DNA of 64,000 nt, taken from the NCBI RefSeq assembly GCF_025854275.1, contig NZ_CP107567.1, positions 2,232,001 to 2,296,000 on the forward strand, written 5' to 3'. Both the position numbers and the translations under genes were made by a program. This DNA comes from Streptomyces peucetius. Lineage in GTDB: Bacteria > Actinomycetota > Actinomycetes > Streptomycetales > Streptomycetaceae. The notes under the pieces were generated by a model. That model was not told where the DNA came from. It made no database searches and saw only the letters and a list, made by a program, of their open reading frames with translations. This document shows, piece after piece, positions 25,662 through 33,979 of this stretch (position 1 is the first letter of the stretch; each line of letters starts with the position of its first letter).

Positions 25662-27389
25662 ATGACCCGGCTGCGCCTGGGACCACTGCTGCGGCACGTC
25701 GACTGGGAGACGGGGACCGCCGCGACCGTCTGGGTCGAGGCCGACCGCGCCTGCACCGCCGAGGTCCGCTGCGACCAGGGCGGATCGGGCTCGGCGCGCA
25801 CGTTCCTGATCGCCGGGCACCACTACGCCCTGGTCCCGGTGACGGGCCTGACACCGGGCTCCTCGACCGCGTACGAGGTGCTGCTCGACGGCGAGCGCGT
25901 CTGGCCGCCGGAGGACTCCGCGCTCCCGCCGAGCACGATCCGCACCCCGGCCCCGGCCCCGGACGCTGACACCGTGCGCGTCACCTTCGGCTCCTGCCGC
26001 TGGGCGGCACGCCCCGCCCGCGGGCACGACCCGGTGGGACCGGACGCCCTCGACACGCTCGCGGTACGTCTCGCCGCCGCGCCGGAGGGCGAGCGCCCGG
26101 ACGTGCTGCTCCTGCTCGGCGACCAGGTGTACGCGGACGAGACGTCCGACGCGACCGGCGCCCGGCTGGCCGCCCGGCGCGACCTCGACGTGCCGCCGGG
26201 CAGCGGGGTGGCCGACTACGAGGAGTACACCTGGCTGTACGACGAGTCCTGGCGCGACCCGGACGTCCGCTGGCTGCTCTCCACCGTGCCCAGCTGCATG
26301 ATCTTCGACGACCACGACGTCATCGACGACTGGAACACCAGCACGGCGTGGCTCGCCGACATGCGGGCGACTCCTTGGTGGCAGGAACGGATCGTCAGCG
26401 CGCTGATGTCGTACTGGGTGTATCAGCACCTGGGCAACCTCTCCCCGACCGAGCTCGCGGCCGACCCGCTGTACGAGGCGGTGCGGTCGGTGCCGGACGG
26501 CACCGCGATCCTGCGGGCCTTCGCGGAGAAGGCCGACCGTGACGCGACCTCCGTGCGCTGGAGCTACCGCCGTGACTTCGGCCGCACCCGGCTGCTGATG
26601 ATCGACACCAGGGCCGCCCGGGTGCTGGACGAGCAGAGCAGGTCGATGCTCGACCCGGGCGAGGCCCAGTGGCTGCGAGAACAGGCGCTGGACGCACCGG
26701 GCTCGTTCGACCATCTCCTCATCGGCACCTCGCTGCCCTGGCTGCTGCCGCCCCTGGTGCACCATGCGGAGGCCTGGAACGCGGCCCTGTGCCGCGGCGC
26801 GAGGGGCGAGCGGTGGGCGCGCTTCGGCGAGCAGCTGCGCCGCCATGCGGATCTGGAGCACTGGTCGGCGTTCCCGTCCTCCTTCGAGAGACTGACGCGG
26901 CTGATCACGAAGGTGGGCAGCGGCCCCGACGCGCCGGCGACGGTGTGCGTGCTGTCGGGCGACGTCCATCACGCGTACGTGGCGGAGCCGGACTGGGTGC
27001 ACGGGCCCGATCGCCCCGATTCCGTGGCCCGGCCGGACGCGCGAGTGCTCCAGCTGACGTGCTCGCCCGTGCACAACTCCATCCCCCGCCCGGTGAGGCT
27101 CGGCTTCCGGTTCGGCTGGAGCGGTGTGGGGCGGCGCCTCGGGCGCGTCTTCGCCCGGCACGGGCGCACCGGCATGCCTCTCGTGCGCTGGCGCCGTACG
27201 GGCGGGCCGTGGTTCGGCAACCAGCTGATGACGCTGACGCTGCGCGGGCGTTCGGCGTCACTGCGTCTGGAGCAGGCACGCGCGGAGCGCGGGGACGGCA
27301 GCCGCGGCCGGCTGACGACTCTCTTCGAACGCCCGCTGACGGAGACGGACGGCACCCAGACGACAGACCGGCCGACGGACGGCTCCTGA
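25662..27389 (+). CDS. PhoD-like alkaline phosphatase/phosphodiesterase
   Basis: A 575-residue metallophosphatase of the PhoD family. The core begins with VRVTFGSCRW, then LLLLGDQVYADE, MIFDDHDVIDDWN, TRLLMIDTRAAR and VLSGDVHHAYVAE, giving the Asp/His/Asn metal ligands. The N-terminal fibronectin-like part (about residues 5-95) is normal. There is no Tat or Sec signal peptide, unlike classical PhoD, so the enzyme is probably cytoplasmic, as in the Streptomyces homologs annotated as alkaline phosphatase D. ATG at 25662 follows GGAAGGGG. Confidence 0.88.
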   Translation: MTRLRLGPLLRHVDWETGTAATVWVEADRACTAEVRCDQGGSGSARTFLIAGHHYALVPVTGLTPGSSTAYEVLLDGERVWPPEDSALPPSTIRTPAPAPDADTVRVTFGSCRWAARPARGHDPVGPDALDTLAVRLAAAPEGERPDVLLLLGDQVYADETSDATGARLAARRDLDVPPGSGVADYEEYTWLYDESWRDPDVRWLLSTVPSCMIFDDHDVIDDWNTSTAWLADMRATPWWQERIVSALMSYWVYQHLGNLSPTELAADPLYEAVRSVPDGTAILRAFAEKADRDATSVRWSYRRDFGRTRLLMIDTRAARVLDEQSRSMLDPGEAQWLREQALDAPGSFDHLLIGTSLPWLLPPLVHHAEAWNAALCRGARGERWARFGEQLRRHADLEHWSAFPSSFERLTRLITKVGSGPDAPATVCVLSGDVHHAYVAEPDWVHGPDRPDSVARPDARVLQLTCSPVHNSIPRPVRLGFRFGWSGVGRRLGRVFARHGRTGMPLVRWRRTGGPWFGNQLMTLTLRGRSASLRLEQARAERGDGSRGRLTTLFERPLTETDGTQTTDRPTDGS

Positions 27390-27764
27390 CGTCCCGCGCC
27401 GCCCGTACGGACCGCGCCTCCCAGCCCCCGGCGAACCGGCCGGGCGGGCGGCCGGCCTCACACGTAAGCGCCGGTTTCCCGCCAAAACACGGTGCCCTTG
27501 GCCAAGGCGGCCCCCTGGGCGACGTGCCCGATATTCCGTGGGCCGAGGTCACGAAACCCGGAGAACACCGGATCACCCCACGTCGTGGGCCGTGCCGTGC
27601 CGGGCCCGGCCCGCCGGTACGGCCGGAACACGAGATGACGAAAAGGAGAAGCCGCGGCCGGAATCAGCCGACCAGGAGATGTTGAACTTGCAAGTAATGA
27701 TAAGGTCTGCCTAACCTGTAGCTCCCCTCATCGGTTCTGTCCCCGAAACCGAAGGAGCCACGAC
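27390..27764. other. Intergenic region ahead of doxX
   Basis: No gene is supported in these 375 bp. It holds a perfect palindrome ACTTGCAAGT at 27686-27695 and an iron-box-like site at 27701-27719, both within the promoter region of the DoxX gene and in noticeably AT-richer sequence than the surroundings. Confidence 0.5.
27701..27719. promoter_or_regulatory. DmdR/IdeR-like iron box
   Basis: The sequence TAAGGTCTGCCTAACCTGT agrees with the IdeR/DmdR consensus TTAGGTTAGGCTAACCTAA at 13 of 19 positions, with the CTAACCT half intact. It lies 46 bp before the DoxX start, an appropriate operator position. The adjacent ACTTGCAAGT palindrome may belong to another regulator. Confidence 0.45.
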
Positions 27765-28232
27765 GTGGCCACCCCCACCCTTCCGACCCGCCTGAACCAG
27801 GCCCAGCCGTATGCGCTCGGCCTGTTCCGTGCCGTCGTCGGCCTGCTGTTCCTCTGCCACGGAGCCGCGTCCCTGTTCGGCGTCCTCGGCGGCGCCATGG
27901 GCGGCGGCACCGTACCGGCCGGCACGTGGCCCGGCTGGTACGCCGCGGTGATCCAGCTGGTCGCCGGCGCCCTGGTGATGCTCGGCCTCGGCACCCGCAG
28001 CGCGGCGTTCGTCGCCTCGGGTTCGATGGCGTACGCGTACTTCAAGGTGCACCAGCCCGAGTCGCTGTTCCCGCTCCAGAACGGCGGCGAGGCGTCGGCG
28101 ATGTTCTGCTGGGCGTTCCTGCTGCTGGTCTTCACCGGCCCCGGCGCCCTGGCGCTGGACCGGCTGCTGACGCCGCGCGGCGCGGGCCGCCCGGCCGAGC
28201 AGTCCGAGGAGCGGGCGACCGCCGCCGCCTGA
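27765..28232 (+). CDS. DoxX-family membrane protein
   Basis: A 155-residue integral membrane protein with four helices. ALGLFRAVVGLLFLCHGAAS opens the DoxX domain, and GALVMLGLGTRSAAFVASG and SMAYAYFKVH lie in the middle. The GTG start follows GAAGGAG. DoxX proteins are linked with thiol or oxidative stress and with quinone and redox balance in actinobacteria. Potential operators upstream suggest regulation by iron or a redox signal. A strong hairpin terminator follows. Confidence 0.88.
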   Translation: MATPTLPTRLNQAQPYALGLFRAVVGLLFLCHGAASLFGVLGGAMGGGTVPAGTWPGWYAAVIQLVAGALVMLGLGTRSAAFVASGSMAYAYFKVHQPESLFPLQNGGEASAMFCWAFLLLVFTGPGALALDRLLTPRGAGRPAEQSEERATAAA

Positions 28233-28238
28233 TCCGTG

Positions 28239-28297
28239 GACACGCCCTGACGCCCGGCCCCGTCGTCTTTCCGCAAGGGGCCGGGCGTCGGCGTGTC
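28239..28297 (+). terminator. Strong hairpin terminator after doxX
   Basis: A perfect 13-bp stem GACGCCCGGCCCC (28249-28261) with its complement at 28277-28289, extended by a further 8-bp stem GACACGCC/GGCGTGTC (28239-28246 and 28290-28297) across a two-base bulge. It directly follows the DoxX stop codon. Confidence 0.8.
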
Positions 28298-28458
28298 ACG
28301 CCACGGTCCGTCCGTACGAGCGGTTTCGGCCCGGTGAGGGGCCGGTGAACGCCCTCTGCCGATCTCCCCCGGCGTCCGGGCGTACGCTGTACAGCTGTCC
28401 GGCAGCCCAGCCGCTCTCCGCGAGAGCCGTGGCCCTGCGACGAACGGGGAGAGTGAAG

Positions 28459-29124
28459 GTGCTCGAGAGTATTGGGTCGCTGACCGGCAGCCCATGGATC
28501 TACGCCGTCGTGGCGTTGTCCGTGCTCCTCGACGTCTTCCTGCCGGTACTGCCCAGCGGAGTGCTGGTGATCACCGCCGCCACGGCGGCCGCCGCCGGAT
28601 CGACCGCCGAGGCGGCAGGCACCGCCGCGGTCGCGGGTGCGGCCGGCCAGGTGCCGCGCGAGGTCCCCTCGCTGCTCGTCCTGGTGCTGTGCGCGGCGAC
28701 CGCCTCCGTGCTCGGCGATCTCGTCGCCTACCGGCTCGCCTGGCGGGGTGGGGACCGGCTCGACCGCGCCATCGCCCGCTCACGCCGGCTGACCCGGGCG
28801 CAGGAACGTCTCGGCGCCGCCCTCAGCCGCGGCGGCGGCGCCCTGGTCGTCATCGCACGCTTCGCGCCGGCCGGCCGTTCCGTCGTCTCCCTGGGCGCGG
28901 GCGCCGCGCACCGCAAGGTGAAGGACTTTCTGCCGTGGTCGGCCCTGGCCGGTGTCGCCTGGGCCGGATACGCCGTCGGGCTCGGCTGGTTCGGCGGGCA
29001 GTGGCTCGGCGCGAGCTGGACGGGCGCGGCCGTCTCCGTGCTCGCGCTGTTCGGTGCGGGGTCCCTCGCCGCCTATGTCATGCGGCGTCCGGCCGATGCA
29101 CCGGCTCCCGAGCCGGCCGCTTGA
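28459..29124 (+). CDS. DedA-family (VTT domain) membrane protein
   Basis: A 221-residue membrane protein of the DedA superfamily. The first helix holds LDVFLPVLPSGVLVI, the central conserved block is GDLVAYRLAWRGG, and VVIARFAPAGRSVVSLGAGA is the characteristic re-entrant/arginine motif. GTG at 28459 is chosen because GGGGAG lies 8 nt before it. DedA proteins act as lipid flippases or in membrane homeostasis. The last 47 bp overlap the convergent DUF2277 gene. Confidence 0.85.
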   Translation: MLESIGSLTGSPWIYAVVALSVLLDVFLPVLPSGVLVITAATAAAAGSTAEAAGTAAVAGAAGQVPREVPSLLVLVLCAATASVLGDLVAYRLAWRGGDRLDRAIARSRRLTRAQERLGAALSRGGGALVVIARFAPAGRSVVSLGAGAAHRKVKDFLPWSALAGVAWAGYAVGLGWFGGQWLGASWTGAAVSVLALFGAGSLAAYVMRRPADAPAPEPAA

Positions 29125-29398
29125 CGGCGTCCGGGGCGGCGGCCTGCCGCGCCTCGCCGGGGCGGGCGGCCTGCCCGGAGCGCCCGCCCGAGCCGCGCAC
29201 CTCGAGTCCGTCGAGGAGTCTGCGGGTCGCCTCCGCGATCTCGTCGACGGCCTGCTCGAAGACCTCGCGGTTGTGCGCGGCGGGGGCGCGGAAGCCCGAG
29301 ACCTTGCGCACGTACTGCAGGGCGGCGGCCCGGACGTCCTCCTCCGTGGCCTCTTCGGGAAGGACGGGTGGACGGAGAGTCTTGATGCTGCGGCACAT
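29078..29398 (-). CDS. DUF2277 family protein
   Basis: A 106-residue protein starting MCRSIKTLRPP, the hallmark of DUF2277. The conserved core AALQYVRKVSGFRAPAAHN and the helical EIAEATRRLLDGLEVRG follow; the remaining 35 residues are variable and encoded in the overlap with the DedA gene. Function is unknown. The Cys at position 2 is conserved in the family, to my knowledge. Confidence 0.85.
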   Translation of the reverse strand: MCRSIKTLRPPVLPEEATEEDVRAAALQYVRKVSGFRAPAAHNREVFEQAVDEIAEATRRLLDGLEVRGSGGRSGQAARPGEARQAAAPDAVKRPAREPVHRPDAA

Positions 29399-29587
29399 GC
29401 CTCCAGTGTGCCGCGCGCCACTGACACACGGACGGTCCGGCACCGACGGGCGGCGAGCGACAACCACGCGGCAGCCACCCGGCAGCGTGCGGCACCGCCG
29501 GTAACCCGGGGGCCCGGAAGGGCCGCGCCGGGCGGCCAGTAGAGTGCGGCTCCGTCCCCTGCCGTTCCGTCGACGAGGTACCGCTCA

Positions 29588-30826
29588 GTGACCCGCGCAC
29601 CACGCTCACCAGCAGTAACCGTCGTCGGGATCGGCGCGGACGGCTGGCCCGGACTGTCTCCCGGCGCGCAGGACGCGCTGCGGGACGCGGACGCCGTCAT
29701 CGGCGCCGCCCGGCAGTTGGAGCTGCTGCCCGCCGGCTGCCCCGCCGAGCGCGTGACCTGGCCCAGCCCGCTGCGCCCCGCCGTCGCCGGCCTGCTCGCC
29801 GCGCACGAGGGCCGCAGGCTCGCGGTACTGGCCAGCGGCGACCCGATGTTCTACGGCATCGGCCGGGCGCTGGCCGAGGAACTCGGCCCGGACTCCCTCC
29901 GCGTCCTCCCGCACCCTTCCTCCGTCTCGTACGCCTGCGCCCGGCTCGGCTGGCCCGTCGAGGACACCGCGACGGTCACGCTCGTCGGCCGCCCCGCCGG
30001 GCAGTTGACCGCCGCGCTGCACGACGGCCGCCGGCTGCTGGTGCTCAGCGCCGGCGCGGACACGCCCGCCGAGGTGGCGGCACTGCTGCGGGACCGCGGC
30101 TTCGGCCCGACCCGGATGCGCGTCCTCGAACAACTCGGCGCGCCCGCCGAACGCGCCGTGGACGGCCACGCGGCGACATGGACCGCGCCGCCCGGCGACC
30201 CGCTGAACGTCATCGCCCTCGAATGCCGCCGCGACGAAGGCGCGTTGCGGCTGTCCGGCGTACCCGGACTGCCCGACGAGGCGTACGAGCACGACGGGCA
30301 GCTCACCAAGCGTCACGTCCGGGCCGCGACGCTCGCCGCGCTCGCCCCTGCCCCCGGCGAACTGCTGTGGGACATCGGCGGCGGCTCCGGCTCCGTCGCC
30401 GTCGAGTGGATGCGCACCCACCCCTCCTGCCGGGCCGTCACCGTCGAACGCGACCCGGCGAGGGCCGCGCGCATCGCCCGCAACGCCGACACCCTGGGCG
30501 TCCCCGCGCTGCGTGTCGTCACCGGCGCGGCGCCAAACGCGCTGACCGGCCTGCCCACGCCCGACGCGGTGTTCATCGGCGGTGGGCTCACCGCACCGGG
30601 GCTGCTGGACGCCTGCTGGGACGCGCTGCCGGCCGGGGGCCGTCTCGTCGCCAACACGGTCACCCTCGAGTCCGAGGCGCTGCTGGCCCGCCGGTACGCA
30701 CGCCACGGCGGCGAACTCGTCCGCCTGGCCGTCTCGCACGCCGTGCCCGTCGGCGGCTTCACCGGCTGGCGCCAGGCCATGCCCGTCACCCAATGGTCCG
30801 TCACCAAAGCAGGAGAGCCCACATGA
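29588..30826 (+). CDS. cobL: Precorrin-6Y C5,15-methyltransferase (decarboxylating)
   Basis: A 412-residue fusion of CbiE and CbiT that methylates C-5 and C-15 and removes the acetate side-chain carboxylate at C-12 in corrin synthesis. The N-terminal half has the tetrapyrrole methylase start VTVVGIGADGWPGLSP and the ASGDPMFYGIG loop; the C-terminal half has the SAM-binding LLWDIGGGSGSVAVEW and the VFIGGGLTAPG segment. GTG at 29588 is the only start that gives the full N-terminus. cobM overlaps its stop codon (ATGA). Confidence 0.95.
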   Translation: MTRAPRSPAVTVVGIGADGWPGLSPGAQDALRDADAVIGAARQLELLPAGCPAERVTWPSPLRPAVAGLLAAHEGRRLAVLASGDPMFYGIGRALAEELGPDSLRVLPHPSSVSYACARLGWPVEDTATVTLVGRPAGQLTAALHDGRRLLVLSAGADTPAEVAALLRDRGFGPTRMRVLEQLGAPAERAVDGHAATWTAPPGDPLNVIALECRRDEGALRLSGVPGLPDEAYEHDGQLTKRHVRAATLAALAPAPGELLWDIGGGSGSVAVEWMRTHPSCRAVTVERDPARAARIARNADTLGVPALRVVTGAAPNALTGLPTPDAVFIGGGLTAPGLLDACWDALPAGGRLVANTVTLESEALLARRYARHGGELVRLAVSHAVPVGGFTGWRQAMPVTQWSVTKAGEPT

Positions 30827-31575
30827 CCGTGTACTTCATCGGGGCGGGCCCCGGCGCCGCCGACCTGATCACCGTCCGCGGGGCGCGCACCCTCGCGTCG
30901 TGCGGCGTCTGCCTCTACGCCGGCTCCCTCGTCCCGCGCGAACTCCTCGCCGAGTGCCCGCCGGACGCCCGCCTGGTCGACACCGCCCGGCTCGACCTGG
31001 ACGCCATCACCGCGGAGGTCGTCCGCGCCCACGAGGAGGGCCACGACGTGGCCCGGCTGCACTCGGGCGACCCGTCGGTCTTCAGCGCCGTCGCCGAGCA
31101 GATGCGGCGCCTGGACGCGGCGGGCGTGCCGTACGAGATCGTGCCGGGCGTCCCGGCCTTCGCGGCGGCGGCAGCGGCGCTCAAGCGGGAGCTCACGGTC
31201 CCGACCGTCGGCCAGACCGTGATCCTCACCCGCATCGCCCAGCAGGCCACGCCCATGCCGGACGGCGAGGACCTGGCCACCCTCGGCCGCAGCGGCGCGC
31301 TCCTCGTCCTCCACCTCGGCGCGCGCTACGTCGACCGGATCGTGTCCGAGCTCGTCCCCCACTACGGCGCCGACTGCCCGGCCGCCGTGGTGGCGATGGC
31401 CAGCCGCCCGGACGAGCTCGTCCTGCGCGGAACCCTCGAGGACATCGCGGCCCAGGTGAAGTCGGCGGGCATCACCCGCACCGCGGTCATCCTCGTCGGC
31501 CGCGTCCTGGCGGCGACCGGCTTCCGCGACAGCCACCTCTACTCCCCGGAACGCGACCGCCACGAGTGCGCCTGA
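30823..31575 (+). CDS. cobM: Precorrin-4 C11-methyltransferase
   Basis: A 250-residue tetrapyrrole methylase. MTVYFIGAGPGAADLITVRG is the SAM-binding N-terminus; ARLHSGDPSVFSAVAEQM and PYEIVPGVPAFAAAAA are the family's second and third motifs. It is translationally coupled to cobL and followed by a strong hairpin. It methylates C-11 of precorrin-4 to precorrin-5. Confidence 0.95.
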   Translation: MTVYFIGAGPGAADLITVRGARTLASCGVCLYAGSLVPRELLAECPPDARLVDTARLDLDAITAEVVRAHEEGHDVARLHSGDPSVFSAVAEQMRRLDAAGVPYEIVPGVPAFAAAAAALKRELTVPTVGQTVILTRIAQQATPMPDGEDLATLGRSGALLVLHLGARYVDRIVSELVPHYGADCPAAVVAMASRPDELVLRGTLEDIAAQVKSAGITRTAVILVGRVLAATGFRDSHLYSPERDRHECA

Positions 31576-31579
31576 GACC

Positions 31580-31614
31580 GGGACCGGACCCGCCGGAGGG
31601 GCGGGCCCGGTCCC
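31580..31614 (+). terminator. Hairpin terminator after cobM
   Basis: GGGACCGGACCCGCC (31580-31594) pairs with GGCGGGCCCGGTCCC (31600-31614) with one mismatch and a 5-nt loop, immediately after the cobM stop. Confidence 0.75.
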
Positions 31615-31668
31615 GCGCAGTAGCCTGAAAGAGGCCATGCGGTGTCAACCCCCGGCCGGACGTCGCTC

Positions 31669-32089
31669 ATGGACGTCCTGGTCCTGATCGGACGCATCCT
31701 CTTCGTGGTTCTCTTCCTCGGCTCGGCCCTCAACCACCTCACGCACACGAAACAGACGGCCGGCTACGCCGAAAGCCGCGGCGTCCCCGCCACGCCGGCC
31801 GCCCCGCTCACGCTCGCCACCGGCCTGCTGCTGCTGGCCGGCGCGCTGAGCGTGCTGCTCGGCATCTGGGCCGACCTCGGGGCGCTGCTGCTCGCGGTGT
31901 TCCTACTGCCGACGCCGTTCGTCATGCACGCGTTCTGGAGGGAGGAGGCGACGCCAGGAGGCGGAGATGCTCCACTTCATGAAGGATCTCGCCCTGTCCG
32001 GTGCGGCGTTGATGCTGCTCGCCTTCTTCTCGTACACGGGTCACGAACTGGGCCTGACGCTCACCGGCCCTCTGTTCGGCATCTCCTGG
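31669..32089 (+). pseudogene. DoxX-family membrane protein, frameshifted
   Basis: The first 87 codons from ATG 31669 encode a normal DoxX start (MDVLVLIGRILFVVLFLGSA and HLTHTKQTAGYAESRGVP). After PFVMHAFWREE (near 31945) the expected continuation (ARRQEAEMLHFMKDLALS, then FFSYTGHELGLTLTGPLFGIS) is in another frame, so one base has been gained or lost between about 31945 and 31955. The second frame also lacks a stop at the usual family end (near 32089) and runs on antisense to cbiD. It is either decaying or carries a sequencing error. It lies between the cobM terminator and the end of cbiD, convergent with the latter. Confidence 0.6.
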
Positions 32090-32101
32090 CCTGCCGTCGG
32101 C

Positions 32102-33226
32102 TCACGCTCCCCGCGGCTCCGCCTGCCCCACCACCGTCCCGCCGCGGTCGATGCACACCACGTCCACCGCCACCGGCGCACCCCGCAGCACCGCCAGCGC
32201 CTGGTCGCGCGCGGCCGCCGCCACCAGGTCGCCGAGCGGGACGCCGGCCGCACGGCACATCTGCAGCGCCGCCAGCCCCGTGTTGGCGACCGCCACCTCC
32301 GCCGCCAGCGCCTCGTCCGCGCCACCCTGCCGGGCCAGCTCGGCCAGGAACGACTTGTCGACCTGGGAGCGGCCGGAGTGCAGGTCCAGATGGCCGGCGG
32401 CGAGCTTGGAGAGCTTGGCGAATCCGCCACAGACGGTGAGGCGTTCCACAGGGTGGCGGCGTACGTACTTGAGCACCGCGCCCGCGAAGTCGCCCATGTC
32501 GAGCAGCGCGTCCTCCGGCAGCCCGTACAGGGCCACGACGGTCTTCTCGGACGTGGAGCCGGTGCAGCCGGCGAGATGGGTGCGGCCCGCCGCGCGGGCG
32601 ACGTCCACGCCGCGCCGGATGGAGTCGATCCAGGCCGAGCACGAGTAGGGGACGACGATCCCGGTCGTGCCGAGGACGGAGAGCCCGCCCAGGATGCCGA
32701 GCCGGGGGTTCCACGTGGAGCGGGCGATCTCCTCGCCGTGGTCGACGGAGACGGTGATCTCGACGTCCGAGCCACCGCCGTGCCGCGCGGCGACGGCGGC
32801 CACGTGGTCACGCATCATCTGCCGCGGTACGGGGTTGATCGCGGGCTCGCCGACGTCGAGGGGCAGCCCGGGCCGGGTGACCGTGCCGACCCCCGGCCCC
32901 GCGCGGAAGACGACGCCGGACCCGGCCGGCAGCGGCCGTACCGTCGCGCGGACCAGCGCGCCGTGGGTGACGTCCGGGTCGTCGCCGGCGTCCTTGACGA
33001 CGCCGGCCATGGCGGAGCCGCCGGTCAGGGACTCGGCGGCCAGCGCGAAGGCCGGGGTCTGCCCCTTGGGCAGGGTGATCGTCACCGGGTCGGGGAAGTC
33101 GCCGGTCAGCAGCGCCGTGTACGCCGCGGTCGTCGCCGCCGTCGCGCAGGCACCGGTGGTCCAGCCGGGCCGCAGACCGGTGTGCTTGAGTTGGGCGTCA
33201 CGCCCGCCACCTGTTCCCGAGCTCAT
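32102..33226 (-). CDS. cbiD: Cobalt-precorrin-5B (C1)-methyltransferase CbiD
   Basis: A 374-residue CbiD. The hallmark LRPGWTTGACATAAT is near the N-terminus, followed by VTITLPKGQTPAFAL, STWNPRLGILGGLSVLGTTG and TGSTSEKTVVALYGLP. It performs C-1 methylation and deacylation of the corrin macrocycle, the step done by CobF in the classical aerobic pathway. GGAG lies 8 nt before the ATG at 33226. Only 12 bp separate its start codon from that of divergent cobK. Confidence 0.93.
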   Translation of the reverse strand: MSSGTGGGRDAQLKHTGLRPGWTTGACATAATTAAYTALLTGDFPDPVTITLPKGQTPAFALAAESLTGGSAMAGVVKDAGDDPDVTHGALVRATVRPLPAGSGVVFRAGPGVGTVTRPGLPLDVGEPAINPVPRQMMRDHVAAVAARHGGGSDVEITVSVDHGEEIARSTWNPRLGILGGLSVLGTTGIVVPYSCSAWIDSIRRGVDVARAAGRTHLAGCTGSTSEKTVVALYGLPEDALLDMGDFAGAVLKYVRRHPVERLTVCGGFAKLSKLAAGHLDLHSGRSQVDKSFLAELARQGGADEALAAEVAVANTGLAALQMCRAAGVPLGDLVAAAARDQALAVLRGAPVAVDVVCIDRGGTVVGQAEPRGA

Positions 33227-33238
33227 GGACGGACTCCG

Positions 33239-33979
33239 ATGCACGTACTGATCCTCGGCGGTACGACCGAGGCCCGGCGTCTCGCGGAGTCGCTGCACGC
33301 CACCTCCGGCGTACGCGTCACGAGCAGCCTCGCCGGCCGGGTCGCCACTCCCAGGATGCCTCCCGGCGAGGTCCGGGTGGGCGGCTTCGGCGGGGCCGGG
33401 GGCCTGGCGCGATGGCTGTGCGAGCACGAGGTCGGCGCGGTCATCGACGCCACCCATCCTTTCGCCGGAACGATCAGTTTCAACGCGGCCCGGGCCGCGG
33501 CCGACGCCCATGTTCCCCTGCTGGCGCTGCGCCGCCCCGGCTGGGTCCCGGCCGACGGGGACGACTGGCACCCGGCCGGCTCCCTGGAGGAGGCCGCGGA
33601 GGCGGCCCGCACGCTCGGCCGCAGGGTGTTCCTGACCACCGGCCGCATGGGCCTCGCCTCCTTCGCGCACATCGACGACGTCTGGTTCCTGGTGAGGTCC
33701 GTCGACGCCCCCGACGGCCCGTGCCCGCCGCGGCTGGAGGTGCTGCTGGACCGGGGGCCGTTCACCCTCGACGGCGAGCGGGACCTGCTGCGCCGCCACC
33801 GGATCGACGTGCTCGTCACCAAGGACAGCGGCGGCGCGGCGACCGCGCCGAAGCTGACGGCCGCGCGGGAGGCGGGCGTGCCCGTGGTGATCGTGCGCCG
33901 CCCGCCGGTCCCGGACGGGGTGCCGGTCGCGGCCGGCCCCGAGGAGGCCGCCGCCTGGCTGGCGGCCTACTCCGGGTAG
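33239..33979 (+). CDS. cobK: Precorrin-6A reductase
   Basis: A 246-residue NADPH-dependent reductase of precorrin-6A. MHVLILGGTTEARRLAESLH is the nucleotide-binding start, VIDATHPFAGTISFNA the second motif and VLVTKDSGGAATAPKL the C-terminal conserved segment. No strong Shine-Dalgarno sequence precedes the ATG. It is divergent from cbiD (12 bp between start codons) and its 3' end overlaps cobIJ by 13 bp. Confidence 0.93.
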   Translation: MHVLILGGTTEARRLAESLHATSGVRVTSSLAGRVATPRMPPGEVRVGGFGGAGGLARWLCEHEVGAVIDATHPFAGTISFNAARAAADAHVPLLALRRPGWVPADGDDWHPAGSLEEAAEAARTLGRRVFLTTGRMGLASFAHIDDVWFLVRSVDAPDGPCPPRLEVLLDRGPFTLDGERDLLRRHRIDVLVTKDSGGAATAPKLTAAREAGVPVVIVRRPPVPDGVPVAAGPEEAAAWLAAYSG

